From NCBI RefSeq assembly GCF_004792665.1, contig NZ_SRZX01000001.1, forward strand, positions 1,550,001 through 1,614,000: a DNA stretch of 64,000 bases, read 5' to 3'. Of the stretch, positions 9,885 to 18,079 are shown in pieces (the first letter of the stretch is position 1; each line of letters opens with the position of its first letter). The notes beneath the pieces are model-generated. The model saw nothing but the letters and a program-made list of their open reading frames with translations, did no database searches and had not been told where the DNA came from. This DNA comes from Marinobacter orientalis. GTDB taxonomy: Bacteria; Pseudomonadota; Gammaproteobacteria; Pseudomonadales; Oleiphilaceae. The translations under genes were made by a program, and so were the position numbers.

Positions 9885-11051
9885 TTAGTTGTTCAGGTAC
9901 AGTTCGCGGCCGATCAGCATCCGGCGGATTTCGGACGTGCCGGCTCCGATTTCGTAAAGCTTGGCGTCCCGCAGCAAACGGCCTGTGGGATATTCGTTGA
10001 TATAGCCGTTACCGCCCAGCAACTGGATGGCATCCAGGGCGAGTTTGGTTGCCATTTCCGCTGAATAGAGAATCGCGCCGGCAGCGTCTTTTCTGGTGGT
10101 GTTGCCGCGGTCGGCGGACATGGCGACCATGTAGACGTAGGATTTGGCGGTGTTCATCCAGGTGTACATGTCGGCGACTTTGCCCTGGACCAGTTCGAAT
10201 TCACCGATGGCCTGGCCGAACTGTTTGCGTTCGCGGATGTAGGGAACGACTACGTCCATGGCTGCCTGCATGATTCCCAGCGGGCCGCCGGAGAGGACCA
10301 GGCGTTCGTAGTCGAGGCCGCTCATGAGGACTTTGGCGCCATTGCCGAGGCCACCCATGACGTTTTCCTTGGGCACCCTGGCGTCTTCGAATACCAGTTC
10401 ACAGGTGTTGGAGCCGCGCATGCCGAGTTTGTCCAGTTTCTGGGCCTGGCTGAATCCCGGGGTGTCGCGTTCGACGATGAAAGCGGTGATGCCGCGCGGG
10501 CCTGCAGCCGGGTCGGTTTTGGCGTAGATCACGTAGACGTGGGCGTCGGGGCCGTTGGTGATCCACATTTTGCTGCCGTTGAGCACGTAGTGATCGCCGG
10601 CGTCTTTGGCGCTGAGTTTCATGGACACGACGTCGGAACCGGCGTTGGGTTCGGACATGGCCAGGGCGCCGATGTGTTCACCGCTGATGAGCTTGGGCAG
10701 GTATTTCTCTTTCTGCTCGTCGGAGCCGTTGCGGTTTATCTGGTTGACACACAGGTTGGAATGCGCGCCGTAGGATAGCCCTACGGAGGCAGAAGCGCGG
10801 CTGATTTCTTCCATGGCCACCACGTGTGCCAGGTAGCCCATGCCGGAGCCGCCGTAGGCTTCGTCAGCGGTAATACCCAGCAGGCCCATGTCACCGAACT
10901 TTTTCCACAGATCGTTGGGGAACAGGTTGTCCCGGTCAATATCTTCGGCACGGGGTGCGATGTCTTTCGCGGCAAACCCGTTGATCTGCTCGCGGAGCAT
11001 ATCTACCGTCTCGCCGAGGCCGAAATTGAACTCTGAGTATTGTGCTTTCAT
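9885..11051 (-). CDS. liuA: Isovaleryl-CoA dehydrogenase
   Basis: A 388-residue flavoprotein of the acyl-CoA dehydrogenase family that oxidises isovaleryl-CoA to 3-methylcrotonyl-CoA and passes electrons to ETF. The family signatures [16 protein letters not shown] and [19 protein letters not shown] are present. Glu249 in [13 protein letters not shown] sits at the position used as catalytic base by isovaleryl-CoA dehydrogenases, rather than the later Glu of straight-chain enzymes. It is the first enzyme gene of the liu operon, downstream of liuR, with repeat copy D in the gap. Confidence 0.93.
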   Translation of the reverse strand: MKAQYSEFNFGLGETVDMLREQINGFAAKDIAPRAEDIDRDNLFPNDLWKKFGDMGLLGITADEAYGGSGMGYLAHVVAMEEISRASASVGLSYGAHSNLCVNQINRNGSDEQKEKYLPKLISGEHIGALAMSEPNAGSDVVSMKLSAKDAGDHYVLNGSKMWITNGPDAHVYVIYAKTDPAAGPRGITAFIVERDTPGFSQAQKLDKLGMRGSNTCELVFEDARVPKENVMGGLGNGAKVLMSGLDYERLVLSGGPLGIMQAAMDVVVPYIRERKQFGQAIGEFELVQGKVADMYTWMNTAKSYVYMVAMSADRGNTTRKDAAGAILYSAEMATKLALDAIQLLGGNGYINEYPTGRLLRDAKLYEIGAGTSEIRRMLIGRELYLNN

Positions 11052-11086
11052 TGTTGGCTACCTTTTGATCTTTGCAGAGAGTTGGC

Positions 11087-11201
11087 TGACAAGGTGAGCG
11101 GGCAGGGCTTCCGAAACCGTGCGGAGCCATGGATGGCGGAGCCGAGCGTACAGGGACGTATTTACAGCGTGTTTCGGAAGCCCTGCCCGCTTGCCTTGTC
11201 A
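11087..11201 (+). repeat. Long-palindrome repeat element, divergent copy D (opposite orientation)
   Basis: Arms 11087-11117 and 11171-11201 pair over 31 bp with two G-T pairs (11095/11193 and 11096/11192) that are wobble-compatible on the plus strand. The 3' core 11144-11170 matches the conserved core of copies A-C at about 22 of 27 positions when read on the plus strand. The A/T-rich inner hairpin is replaced by a GC-rich segment with a small GCCAT/ATGGC dyad. The inner arm end is TTCCGAAAC instead of TCCGGGAC. The element lies six bases after the liuR stop and 35 bases before the liuA start, but its sense strand is opposite to those genes. Confidence 0.8.
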
Positions 11202-11207
11202 TTCCCG

Positions 11208-11648
11208 TTATTTCTGTTCAACTGGCTCTTCTTTCTCAGCTTTCGCTTGTTGAAGCTTTTTCTTCTGAAGCTCGGCAAGGGCTTCCCGGCACCGGGCCTC
11301 TGCCGTATCCATTTCCATTTCCGCCTGGGCGATGTCGTTCTTCTGCTGCTCCAGTTGTGCCCGTTTGTTGGCCAGGGTGTTCAGCATCAGCAGGAGCTGT
11401 TTTTCGTTGCCGCTGAGGGTTTCATCCCACAGGTCGAACAGTTCCTTGGTTTCCGACAGCGAGAAGCCCATGCGCTTGCCCCGCAGGATCAGCTTCAGGC
11501 GTACCCGGTCTTTCGAGCTGAAGATGCGGGTCTGTCCCCGTCTGGTGGGGTGTAGCAGGCCCTGGTCTTCGTAAAAACGTACGCTTCGGGTAGTGACATC
11601 GAACTCTTTGGCGAGCTCGCTGATGCTGTAAGTTTTCTTGATGTCCAT
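11208..11648 (-). CDS. liuR: MerR-family regulator of leucine/isovalerate catabolism
   Basis: A 146-residue MerR protein: the winged helix YSISELAKEFDVTTRSVRFYEDQGLL starts near residue 7 and is followed by the RIFSSKDRVRLKLILRGKRMGFSL helix. A long C-terminal coiled coil (about residues 80-145) ends in a Lys/Glu/Gln-rich tail. It lacks the Cys set of metal-sensing MerR proteins. Position at the head of liuABCDE and a LiuR-type palindrome 36 bases upstream of its start identify it. LiuR proteins typically repress the operon until a leucine-derived acyl-CoA accumulates. Confidence 0.92.
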   Translation of the reverse strand: MDIKKTYSISELAKEFDVTTRSVRFYEDQGLLHPTRRGQTRIFSSKDRVRLKLILRGKRMGFSLSETKELFDLWDETLSGNEKQLLLMLNTLANKRAQLEQQKNDIAQAEMEMDTAEARCREALAELQKKKLQQAKAEKEEPVEQK

Positions 11649-11683
11649 GGCGGTTTCCTTTTTAAGACTTAGGTTAGATAAAG

Positions 11684-11699
11684 TTTACGTAAACGTAAA
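11684..11699. promoter_or_regulatory. liuR: Putative LiuR operator
   Basis: TTTACGT-AA-ACGTAAA is a perfect inverted repeat (7 bp arms, 2 bp spacer) in the divergent gap between liuR and the AlkK-like ligase. It matches the general TTTACGT...ACGTAAA shape described for LiuR operators in proteobacteria. It would allow LiuR to control both its own operon and the plus-strand unit. This is a sequence-based prediction. Confidence 0.65.
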
Positions 11700-11756
11700 G
11701 TATTTTCAGAATCGAATTCGGGTGGCAGGCGTAAAAAATTTCGGTGTATGGTGAAA

Positions 11757-11785
11757 GTGTCAAAAACGGTCTGTTGCCCTATAGT
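11757..11785 (+). promoter_or_regulatory. Candidate sigma-70 promoter for the AlkK-like ligase
   Basis: GTGTCA (11757-11762) and TATAGT (11780-11785) are separated by 17 bases and lie about 45 bases before the ligase ATG. The -10 box matches five of six consensus bases and the -35 box four of six. Confidence 0.4.
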
Positions 11786-11832
11786 CATGGGATCAGGATG
11801 CCAATCCAGAACAACAACATCAGGAGACCTGT

Positions 11833-13461
11833 ATGGCTTCGATCTTTGATCAGGGCCTTGAGCCCACGGATGCAAACCACGCGCCTCTGACACCGCTGGA
11901 TTTCCTGGTGCGTACCGCCAGCGTGTATCCGGAATACCCGGCTGTGATTCACGGCAAAACCCGCCGTAACTGGCAGGAGACCTATGAACGCTGTCGACGC
12001 CTCTCGTCGGCCCTGGCGTCGAAGGGCGTGGGCAAGGGGGATACGGTGGCGGCGATGCTACCGAATATTCCGGAGATGCTGGAATGCCATTTCGGTGTTC
12101 CCATGCTGGGTGCGGTGCTGAATGCACTGAACACGAGACTGGACGCGAAGACCATTGCCTTCATGCTTGAGCATGGCGAGTCCAGGGTGCTGATTGCAGA
12201 CCGCGAGTTTGGCGAGGTCATCAATGAAGCACTCAGTCTGCTGGATAACCCGCCGCAGGTGATTGATGTCAATGATCCGGAATTTGGCGGCGGTGGCACA
12301 CAGGTGAGTGACCTGGACTACGAAGCCTTCCTGGCCGGCGGTGATCCCGAATTTGAATGGCAGATGCCTGCCGATGAGTGGGACGCGATTTCGCTGTGTT
12401 ATACCTCCGGCACCACAGGCAACCCGAAAGGAGTGGTGTACCACCATCGCGGAGCCTATGAGAATGCCATGGGTAACGAGGCAGTGTGGTCCATGGGTAT
12501 GCATCCGGTGTATCTGTGGACGCTGCCGATGTTCCACTGTAACGGCTGGTGTTTCCCCTGGACCATCACCGCTTTTGCCGGTACCCACGTATGCCTGCGC
12601 AAGGTGGATCCGGAGAAGATTCTGAAGCTGATCAGCGAGCACAGGGTCAGCCACATGTGCGGTGCGCCGATTGTGCTGAATACCCTGCTGGGGGCTCCTC
12701 CAGCGGCGAAATCGAGCTTCAGCCACACTGTTCAGGCAATGACTGCCGGCGCGGCTCCTCCGGCCAAGGTGATTGAGGCCATTGAAGAGATGGGCATTCG
12801 CGTTACCCACGTTTACGGCCTCACAGAAGTGTATGGCCCGGTGCTCGTATGCGCCTGGAAATCCGAATGGGACGACCTGCCGGCAGAAGATCGCACCCGC
12901 ATCAAGGCGCGGCAGGGGGTTCGTTACCACACCCTGGCCGGCATGATGGTGGGGGATCCGGACAGCATGGAAGCGGTGCCGAAAGACGGAAAGACCATCG
13001 GCGAGATCTTCCTGCGTGGCAACACGGTGATGAAGGGCTATCTGAAAAATCCCAAGGCTACCGCCGAAGCCCTGCGAGGTGGCTGGTTCCACACCGGTGA
13101 TCTGGCAGTGTGGCATGCCGACGGCTATGCCGAGATCAAGGACCGCCTGAAGGACATCATCATCTCAGGTGGCGAGAACATCTCCACCATTGAAGTGGAA
13201 GATGTGCTCTACCGCCATCCTGATATCCTCGAGGCCGCCGTCGTGGCCAGGCCGGATGAAAAGTGGGGCGAGACACCCTGCGCCTTCGTCACCCTCAAAC
13301 CGGAGGCCGGGGATATCAGTGAAGACGCTATCATTGCGTTCTGCCGGGAGCGGATGGCAAAGTTCAAGGTGCCCAAGACCATCGTATTCAGTGAACTGCC
13401 AAAAACCTCCACCGGCAAGATCCAGAAGTTTGTGCTGCGGGACAACGCCAAGAATCTCTGA
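11833..13461 (+). CDS. AMP-dependent acyl-CoA synthetase (AlkK/DmdB-like)
   Basis: A 542-residue ANL-family ligase. The ATP-binding motif [20 protein letters not shown], the segment LWTLPMFHCNGWCFPW, HVYGLTEVYGP, GWFHTGDLAVWH, the hinge KDIIISGGENIS and the C-terminal PKTSTGKIQKF (catalytic Lys) are intact. The FHCNGW segment and overall pattern place it with medium-chain AlkK and methylmercaptopropionate ligases rather than long-chain FadD. It begins a plus-strand unit (ligase, SDR, acyl-CoA dehydrogenase, thiolase) divergent from liuR, so it probably activates a short- or branched-chain acid. A close paralogue lies at 35692-37305. Confidence 0.88.
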   Translation: MASIFDQGLEPTDANHAPLTPLDFLVRTASVYPEYPAVIHGKTRRNWQETYERCRRLSSALASKGVGKGDTVAAMLPNIPEMLECHFGVPMLGAVLNALNTRLDAKTIAFMLEHGESRVLIADREFGEVINEALSLLDNPPQVIDVNDPEFGGGGTQVSDLDYEAFLAGGDPEFEWQMPADEWDAISLCYTSGTTGNPKGVVYHHRGAYENAMGNEAVWSMGMHPVYLWTLPMFHCNGWCFPWTITAFAGTHVCLRKVDPEKILKLISEHRVSHMCGAPIVLNTLLGAPPAAKSSFSHTVQAMTAGAAPPAKVIEAIEEMGIRVTHVYGLTEVYGPVLVCAWKSEWDDLPAEDRTRIKARQGVRYHTLAGMMVGDPDSMEAVPKDGKTIGEIFLRGNTVMKGYLKNPKATAEALRGGWFHTGDLAVWHADGYAEIKDRLKDIIISGGENISTIEVEDVLYRHPDILEAAVVARPDEKWGETPCAFVTLKPEAGDISEDAIIAFCRERMAKFKVPKTIVFSELPKTSTGKIQKFVLRDNAKNL

Positions 13462-13475
13462 CCGCGGGCGGTAAG

Positions 13476-13517
13476 CGCCGGTGCCGGCAGGAATTCCGGC
13501 CCCGGCGTGTCAATTTT
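13476..13517 (+). terminator. Probable Rho-independent terminator after the AlkK-like ligase
   Basis: A GC-rich stem (13476-13487 with 13496-13507, 11 of 12 pairs) with an 8-base loop is followed by AATTTTT at 13511-13517. It could separate the ligase from the SDR, or attenuate read-through. Confidence 0.6.
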
Positions 13518-13650
13518 TATCAAATTTCCTGTTCGGTTATGTCATGGCGCCCAGGAGGTGACTGAGACAGACTGACTGCCTGTCCAAATTCGAACTGTTC
13601 GCCGGCGGGCCACCGGGCTGCGCCGGCGACGCTGATATCGGGAGATAACC

Positions 13651-14412
13651 ATGGAATTTCAGGGTGTACCAGCCATTGTAACCGGTGGCGCTTCAGGCCT
13701 TGGCGAAGGCGCTGCCCGTGCGCTGGCGGCTGCCGGCTGCAAAGTGGCCATTTTCGATCTGCAGAAAGAACAGGGCGAAGCAGTAGCGAAGGATATTGGC
13801 GGCGTATTCATTGCCTGTGACGTGTCCTCTGCGGAGAGCGCCGAAGCAGCTGTGAAAGCTGCCCGTGATGCCCACGGCCTGTGCGGCATCGCCGTCAACT
13901 GTGCCGGCATCGCCCCGGCCGCCAAGATTCTCGGCAAGGAGGGCCCGATGCCGCTTGAGAACTTCAGCAAGGTTGTCCAGGTCAACCTGGTTGGCACCTT
14001 CAATATCATGCGCCTGGCTGCCGCAGACATGGCCCAGCGTGAGCCCAACGCCGATGGTGAGCGGGGCGTGATTATATCCACCGCTTCTGTGGCCGCCTTT
14101 GAGGGTCAGATTGGCCAGGCGGCCTATAGCGCTTCCAAGGGCGGGGTTGTAGCCATGACCCTGCAGTCGGCAAGGGAGCTGGCGCGGGAAGGTATCCGCG
14201 TGAACACCATCGCCCCGGGCATTTTCATGACCCCGATGATGGCCGGCATGCCCCAGGAAGTGCAGGACAGCCTGGCGGCCACACTGCCGTTCCCCAAACG
14301 CCTGGGCAAGGCAGAGGAATTCGGCATGCTGGTAGACCAGATGGTACGCAACCCCATCCTCAACGGCGAAGTTATCCGCCTCGACAGCGCCCTGCGCATG
14401 GCGCCCAAGTAA
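13651..14412 (+). CDS. SDR-family 3-hydroxyacyl-CoA dehydrogenase (HSD10-like)
   Basis: A 253-residue short-chain dehydrogenase. It has the TGGASGLGEGAAR nucleotide loop near the N-terminus, NCAGIAPA, a catalytic Ser in IISTASVAAFEG, and Tyr159/Lys163 in AYSASKGG. The pattern of inserts matches type II 3-hydroxyacyl-CoA dehydrogenase / 2-methyl-3-hydroxybutyryl-CoA dehydrogenase (HSD10). It would oxidise a (2-methyl-)3-hydroxyacyl-CoA with NAD. It is followed at 16 bases by an acyl-CoA dehydrogenase and then a thiolase, the set needed for isoleucine or short-chain beta-oxidation. Confidence 0.88.
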   Translation: MEFQGVPAIVTGGASGLGEGAARALAAAGCKVAIFDLQKEQGEAVAKDIGGVFIACDVSSAESAEAAVKAARDAHGLCGIAVNCAGIAPAAKILGKEGPMPLENFSKVVQVNLVGTFNIMRLAAADMAQREPNADGERGVIISTASVAAFEGQIGQAAYSASKGGVVAMTLQSARELAREGIRVNTIAPGIFMTPMMAGMPQEVQDSLAATLPFPKRLGKAEEFGMLVDQMVRNPILNGEVIRLDSALRMAPK

Positions 14413-14427
14413 TTGCAGGAGACAACC

Positions 14428-15579
14428 ATGACCAGCGTTGTTGATAAAGAAGAGCTCGGGATGTTCCGGGAATCCGTGATCAAGGCCCTGGAAACCGAGG
14501 TGACTCCCCACTACGAAGCCTGGGAGAAATCCGGCATTGTACCCCGGGAGCTCTGGAACACCCTGGGCAACGCCGGCATGCTGTGCGTTGACGTGCCCGA
14601 AGACTGGGGCGGCTGCGGCGCGCCCTTCCAGTACTCCGTTGTGGTGGGCGAGGAAATGGCCCGCCTGGGCTTCGGCGCACTGTCCACGAACGTCATGGTG
14701 CATTCCGACATTGTTGCCCCCTACCTCAGCCACATTGGCAACGAGGAACAGCGACAGCACTGGCTGCCCAAAATGGTCTCCGGCGAAGCCGTCGGCGCCA
14801 TTGCCATGACCGAACCGGGTGCCGGCAGTGACCTGCAGGCCATCCGCACCGGCGCGGTGAAGGACGGGGACAACTACATCCTCAACGGTTCCAAAACCTT
14901 CATCACCAACGGCCAGCATGCCGACATGGTCATCGTTGCCGCCAAAACCGACCCTAAAGCCGGTGCCCGTGGCATCAGCCTGTTCCTGGTGGATACCTCG
15001 CTGCCGGGCTACAGCAAGGGCCGCAACCTCGACAAAATCGGCCAGCACTCCGGCGACACCTCGGAAATGTTCTTCTCCGACATGCGCATTCCCGCCTCGG
15101 CACTGCTGGGTGAAGAAGGCCAGGGCTTCATGTACCTGATGCGTGAACTTCCCCGCGAACGCCTGGTCATCGGCGCCCTCGGCGTCGCTGCCGCACGCGG
15201 CGCCCTGGACCTGACCATCGCCTATTCCCAGGAACGGGAACTGTTCGGCCAGAAACTGGCCCAACTGCAGAATACCCGCTTCGAAATCGCCCGCATGGAA
15301 ACCGACTGCCGCGTCAACCGTGCCTTCGTGGACGAATGCATCGACCTGTACGAAAAAGGGGAGCTCGACGCACCCACGGCGTCCATGGCCAAGTACAGCG
15401 CCACGGAAATGCAGTGCCGGGTAGCCGACGGCTGTCTGCAGTTGTTCGGTGGTTACGGCTACACCAGCGAGTACCCGATTTCGCGGGCGTTTATCGACGC
15501 GAGGGTACAGAGAATCTACGGCGGTACCTCCGAAGTAATGAAAGAAATCATAGCTAGGTCCGTTCTGGGAAAAGCTTAA
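14428..15579 (+). CDS. Acyl-CoA dehydrogenase (short/branched-chain type)
   Basis: A 383-residue FAD enzyme that introduces the alpha-beta double bond in an acyl-CoA. Signatures: AIAMTEPGAGSDLQAI in the middle domain and RIYGGTSEVMKEIIARS at the C-terminus. The start is the ATG at 14428, with CAGGAG eight bases upstream; a TTG at 14413 in the same frame lies in the ribosome site. It lies between the HSD10-like gene and the thiolase (repeat copy C intervenes), suggesting 2-methylbutyryl-CoA or another short acyl-CoA as substrate. The chain length is not determined by the sequence alone. Confidence 0.88.
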   Translation: MTSVVDKEELGMFRESVIKALETEVTPHYEAWEKSGIVPRELWNTLGNAGMLCVDVPEDWGGCGAPFQYSVVVGEEMARLGFGALSTNVMVHSDIVAPYLSHIGNEEQRQHWLPKMVSGEAVGAIAMTEPGAGSDLQAIRTGAVKDGDNYILNGSKTFITNGQHADMVIVAAKTDPKAGARGISLFLVDTSLPGYSKGRNLDKIGQHSGDTSEMFFSDMRIPASALLGEEGQGFMYLMRELPRERLVIGALGVAAARGALDLTIAYSQERELFGQKLAQLQNTRFEIARMETDCRVNRAFVDECIDLYEKGELDAPTASMAKYSATEMQCRVADGCLQLFGGYGYTSEYPISRAFIDARVQRIYGGTSEVMKEIIARSVLGKA

Positions 15580-15614
15580 ATCCGACGGACTCAGAGATAA
15601 CTCACAGCCTGGAA

Positions 15615-15720
15615 GCCGGGTGGCGACCATCCCTCCGGGACCGTAAAAAACAGGGATGTTTTTTACGAGCCTACATGGATGTATTCACGGCGTGTCCCGG
15701 AGGGATGGTCGCCACCCGGC
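15615..15720 (+). repeat. Long-palindrome repeat element, copy C
   Basis: Arms 15615-15641 and 15694-15720 are perfectly complementary over 27 bp. The inner hairpin is 15642-15652 with 15657-15667 (11 bp) and carries a GGGA loop at 15653-15656. The downstream core 15667-15693 matches copies A and B with two or three differences. The outer arm sequence is unrelated to the other copies. It lies 35 bases after the acyl-CoA dehydrogenase stop and 44 bases before the thiolase start, in the same orientation as these genes. Confidence 0.9.
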
Positions 15721-15764
15721 CAACTCCCGACTAGCAGTCTTACCAGATAAAGAGGCCACGAAAA

Positions 15765-16946
15765 ATGTCAAACACAGAAGTAGTAATAGCAGGCTCCGCA
15801 AGAACCCCTATGGGTGGCATGATGGGCGACCTCAGCTCCGTGCGTTCCCCGGACCTGGGCGCCACCTCCATCAAGGCTGCCATCGAAAGAAGCGGCCTGC
15901 AGCCCGCCGACATCCAGGAAGTCATCATGGGCTGCGTACTGCCTGGTGGCCTCGGCCAGGCACCCGCACGTCAGGCCTCGCGCGCCTCCGGCATTCCTGA
16001 TTCCAGCGGTTGCACCACCATCAACAAAATGTGCGGCTCCGGCATGCAGGCCGTGATCATGGCCCACGACCAGATCAAAGCCGGTACCAACAGCATCATG
16101 ATCGCCGGCGGCATGGAAAACATGAGCCAGGCGCCTTATATGCTGCCCAAGGCCCGCGCCGGCTATCGCATGGGCCACGGCCAGATCATGGACTCCATGT
16201 TCCTCGACGGCCTTGAAGACGCCTACGAAGGTGGCCTCATGGGCGTATTCGCCCAACGCACCGCAGACAAGTACGATATCAGCCGCGAAGCCATGGACAA
16301 CTTCGCCATCGCCTCCCTCGAGCGCTCCCTGGCGGCTATCAGGAATGGTGGCTTCGCCGACGAAATTACCCCCGTGACCGTCTCCGGCCGTGGTGGTGAC
16401 ACTGTTGTCGATACCGACGAACAACCCGGCAAAGCCAGGCCCGAAAAGATCCCCCAGCTCAAACCGGCCTTTGCCAAAGACGGCACCGTCACCGCCGCCA
16501 ACTCCAGCTCCATCAGCGATGGCGCATCGGCGATTGTACTGGCCTCCCGCGAAGAAGCCGAAAAGCGCGGCCTCACACCCCAGGCCCGTATTGTCGCCCA
16601 TGCCACTCATGCCCGCCTGCCGGCAGAGTTCACCCTCGCGCCCATCGGTGCCATCGAAAAGGTACTGAAAAAGGCCGGTTGGAGCCGCGACGACGTGGAT
16701 CTGTTCGAGATCAACGAAGCCTTTGCCGTGGTTACCCTGGCGGCCATCAACGAACTCGGGCTGGACGCTGACAAGGTCAACGTCCATGGCGGCGCCTGTG
16801 CCCTGGGCCATCCCATTGGTTCCTCCGGCTCGCGTATCATGGTTACCCTGATCAATGCCCTGAAACAGCGTGGCCTCAAACGCGGCGTGGCATCCTTGTG
16901 CATCGGTGGCGGCGAAGGTACGGCCGTGGCGATCGAACTGCTGTAA
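15765..16946 (+). CDS. Acetyl-CoA acetyltransferase (thiolase)
   Basis: A 393-residue thiolase. The catalytic triad of the family is present: Cys90 in INKMCGSGMQ, His349 in ALGHPIGSSG and Cys379 in SLCIGGGEG. It can cleave acetoacetyl-CoA or 2-methylacetoacetyl-CoA, completing either leucine-derived acetoacetyl-CoA use or isoleucine breakdown. A ribosome site (GAGGCCACGAAAA) precedes the ATG. It is the last gene of the plus-strand unit and meets a convergent AraC gene 14 bases after its stop. Confidence 0.93.
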   Translation: MSNTEVVIAGSARTPMGGMMGDLSSVRSPDLGATSIKAAIERSGLQPADIQEVIMGCVLPGGLGQAPARQASRASGIPDSSGCTTINKMCGSGMQAVIMAHDQIKAGTNSIMIAGGMENMSQAPYMLPKARAGYRMGHGQIMDSMFLDGLEDAYEGGLMGVFAQRTADKYDISREAMDNFAIASLERSLAAIRNGGFADEITPVTVSGRGGDTVVDTDEQPGKARPEKIPQLKPAFAKDGTVTAANSSSISDGASAIVLASREEAEKRGLTPQARIVAHATHARLPAEFTLAPIGAIEKVLKKAGWSRDDVDLFEINEAFAVVTLAAINELGLDADKVNVHGGACALGHPIGSSGSRIMVTLINALKQRGLKRGVASLCIGGGEGTAVAIELL

Positions 16947-16960
16947 AAGTGAAGCGGAAA

Positions 16961-17965
16961 CTACTGGTCCTGCTTGCGGTAGGCCAGTGGGCTGAGCCCG
17001 GTCCAGTGCTTGAAGGCACGGGAAAAGGCGCCGGGCTCGGTAAACCCCAGTTGGGATGAAATTTCCGACACCGTCAGGTTCTGCCGCGTGAGCAGGATGA
17101 CCGCCTGGTCACGCCGCAGGTTGTCCTTGATCTTCTGGTAAGAGCTACCCTCAGCCTTGAGCTTTCGCGACAGGGTATAGGCTGTCATGTGCAGTTCTTC
17201 CGCCACCTGCTCCAGGGTTGGTAATCGCTCGTTATCCACAATTTCCAGACTCTGCCGCACCCGGGTGGTCAGGCTGTCGTCGTCATCTGTCCAGATCAGC
17301 AGGTTGCGGGGCGACTGGGCGATGAAGTCGTTCAGCTCGGCTGGCGTTCGCGTTACCGGCATGTCCAGGTAGTTGCGGCTGAAAAACAGGCTGTTACGGT
17401 CGCGATTAAAGGTGCACCGGCAGGGAAACACAAAGCGGTATTCGTCGAAGTGTCCCGGTAGCCCGTGCCGGAAGGTGGCATGGCTGAGCACAATCTTGCG
17501 GCCAATCAGCCAGCCCACCAGACGGTGCCACACAAGTAACAGCCACTCCACCAGGAAGTTGTCCGGATCCAGCTCCGGGCGGCGGTGGGTAATGCTCAGC
17601 TCTACCTCCTCGCCGCTGGTGTCCAGTTCGATCACGATATCGTCCGAGAACAGCCGGTAACAGCGAATGCTCTGGCGAATGACCTCCTCCAGGTTATCGC
17701 TGTGCACCGCCAGCGATCCCATCAGATGAAAATGTCCGACACGGCAGGGTTGTGCAGTGCGGCCCATGAACTCGTCATCCAGCCTGCCCCATACCAGGCG
17801 GAACAGACGTATGAACTGCTCGGTGGGTACCCGCGCCCGTGGCGGGTGAATGAAATCCGGATCAATTCCGTTATTGCGCAGCAGTTCATCGGAATAGCCA
17901 CCCGCTTTCTCCAGGCCGTACAGGACAGACCTGGCGTAGTGGGAGGAGAAAGTCAGGTTCTTCAT
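16961..17965 (-). CDS. AraC-family regulator with arabinose-binding-like N-terminal domain
   Basis: A 334-residue regulator of the OruR/ArgR-like branch of AraC proteins. The C-terminal domain has LEQVAEELHMTAYTLSRKLK and ISSQLGFTEPGAFSRAFKHW followed by TGLSPLAYR, a complete AraC helix-turn-helix pair. The N-terminal 200 residues fit the 'arabinose-binding domain of AraC' fold seen in many acyl-chain and amino-acid regulators of Pseudomonas-like bacteria. I prefer the ATG at 17965; the frame extends to a TTG at 17998 without a ribosome site. It is convergent with the thiolase, and control of the neighbouring beta-oxidation genes is only a possibility. Confidence 0.8.
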   Translation of the reverse strand: MKNLTFSSHYARSVLYGLEKAGGYSDELLRNNGIDPDFIHPPRARVPTEQFIRLFRLVWGRLDDEFMGRTAQPCRVGHFHLMGSLAVHSDNLEEVIRQSIRCYRLFSDDIVIELDTSGEEVELSITHRRPELDPDNFLVEWLLLVWHRLVGWLIGRKIVLSHATFRHGLPGHFDEYRFVFPCRCTFNRDRNSLFFSRNYLDMPVTRTPAELNDFIAQSPRNLLIWTDDDDSLTTRVRQSLEIVDNERLPTLEQVAEELHMTAYTLSRKLKAEGSSYQKIKDNLRRDQAVILLTRQNLTVSEISSQLGFTEPGAFSRAFKHWTGLSPLAYRKQDQ

Positions 17966-18079
17966 CGGGCATTCATCTCGGGTGGCCGCCGGCTGCAAAA
18001 TCTTACAATTTGAGAGGGGCCGGCATGTTATTGTCGACCCGAATCACTTTTCGCAAAGTTCCAGACAGGTTACAAGGTT

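Noticed and set aside
13693..15630. A 645-codon open frame on the minus strand opposite the SDR and acyl-CoA dehydrogenase genes
   Set aside because: It is the complement of well-supported plus-strand genes; its protein is Gly/Ala/His/Val-rich with no domain, as expected from codon bias in GC-rich DNA.
4252..15720. Interpretation of the palindromic repeats as integron attC sites
   Set aside because: attC sites also have variable paired arms, but the required end boxes (GTTRRRY and its partner) are absent and there is no integrase gene or cassette array.
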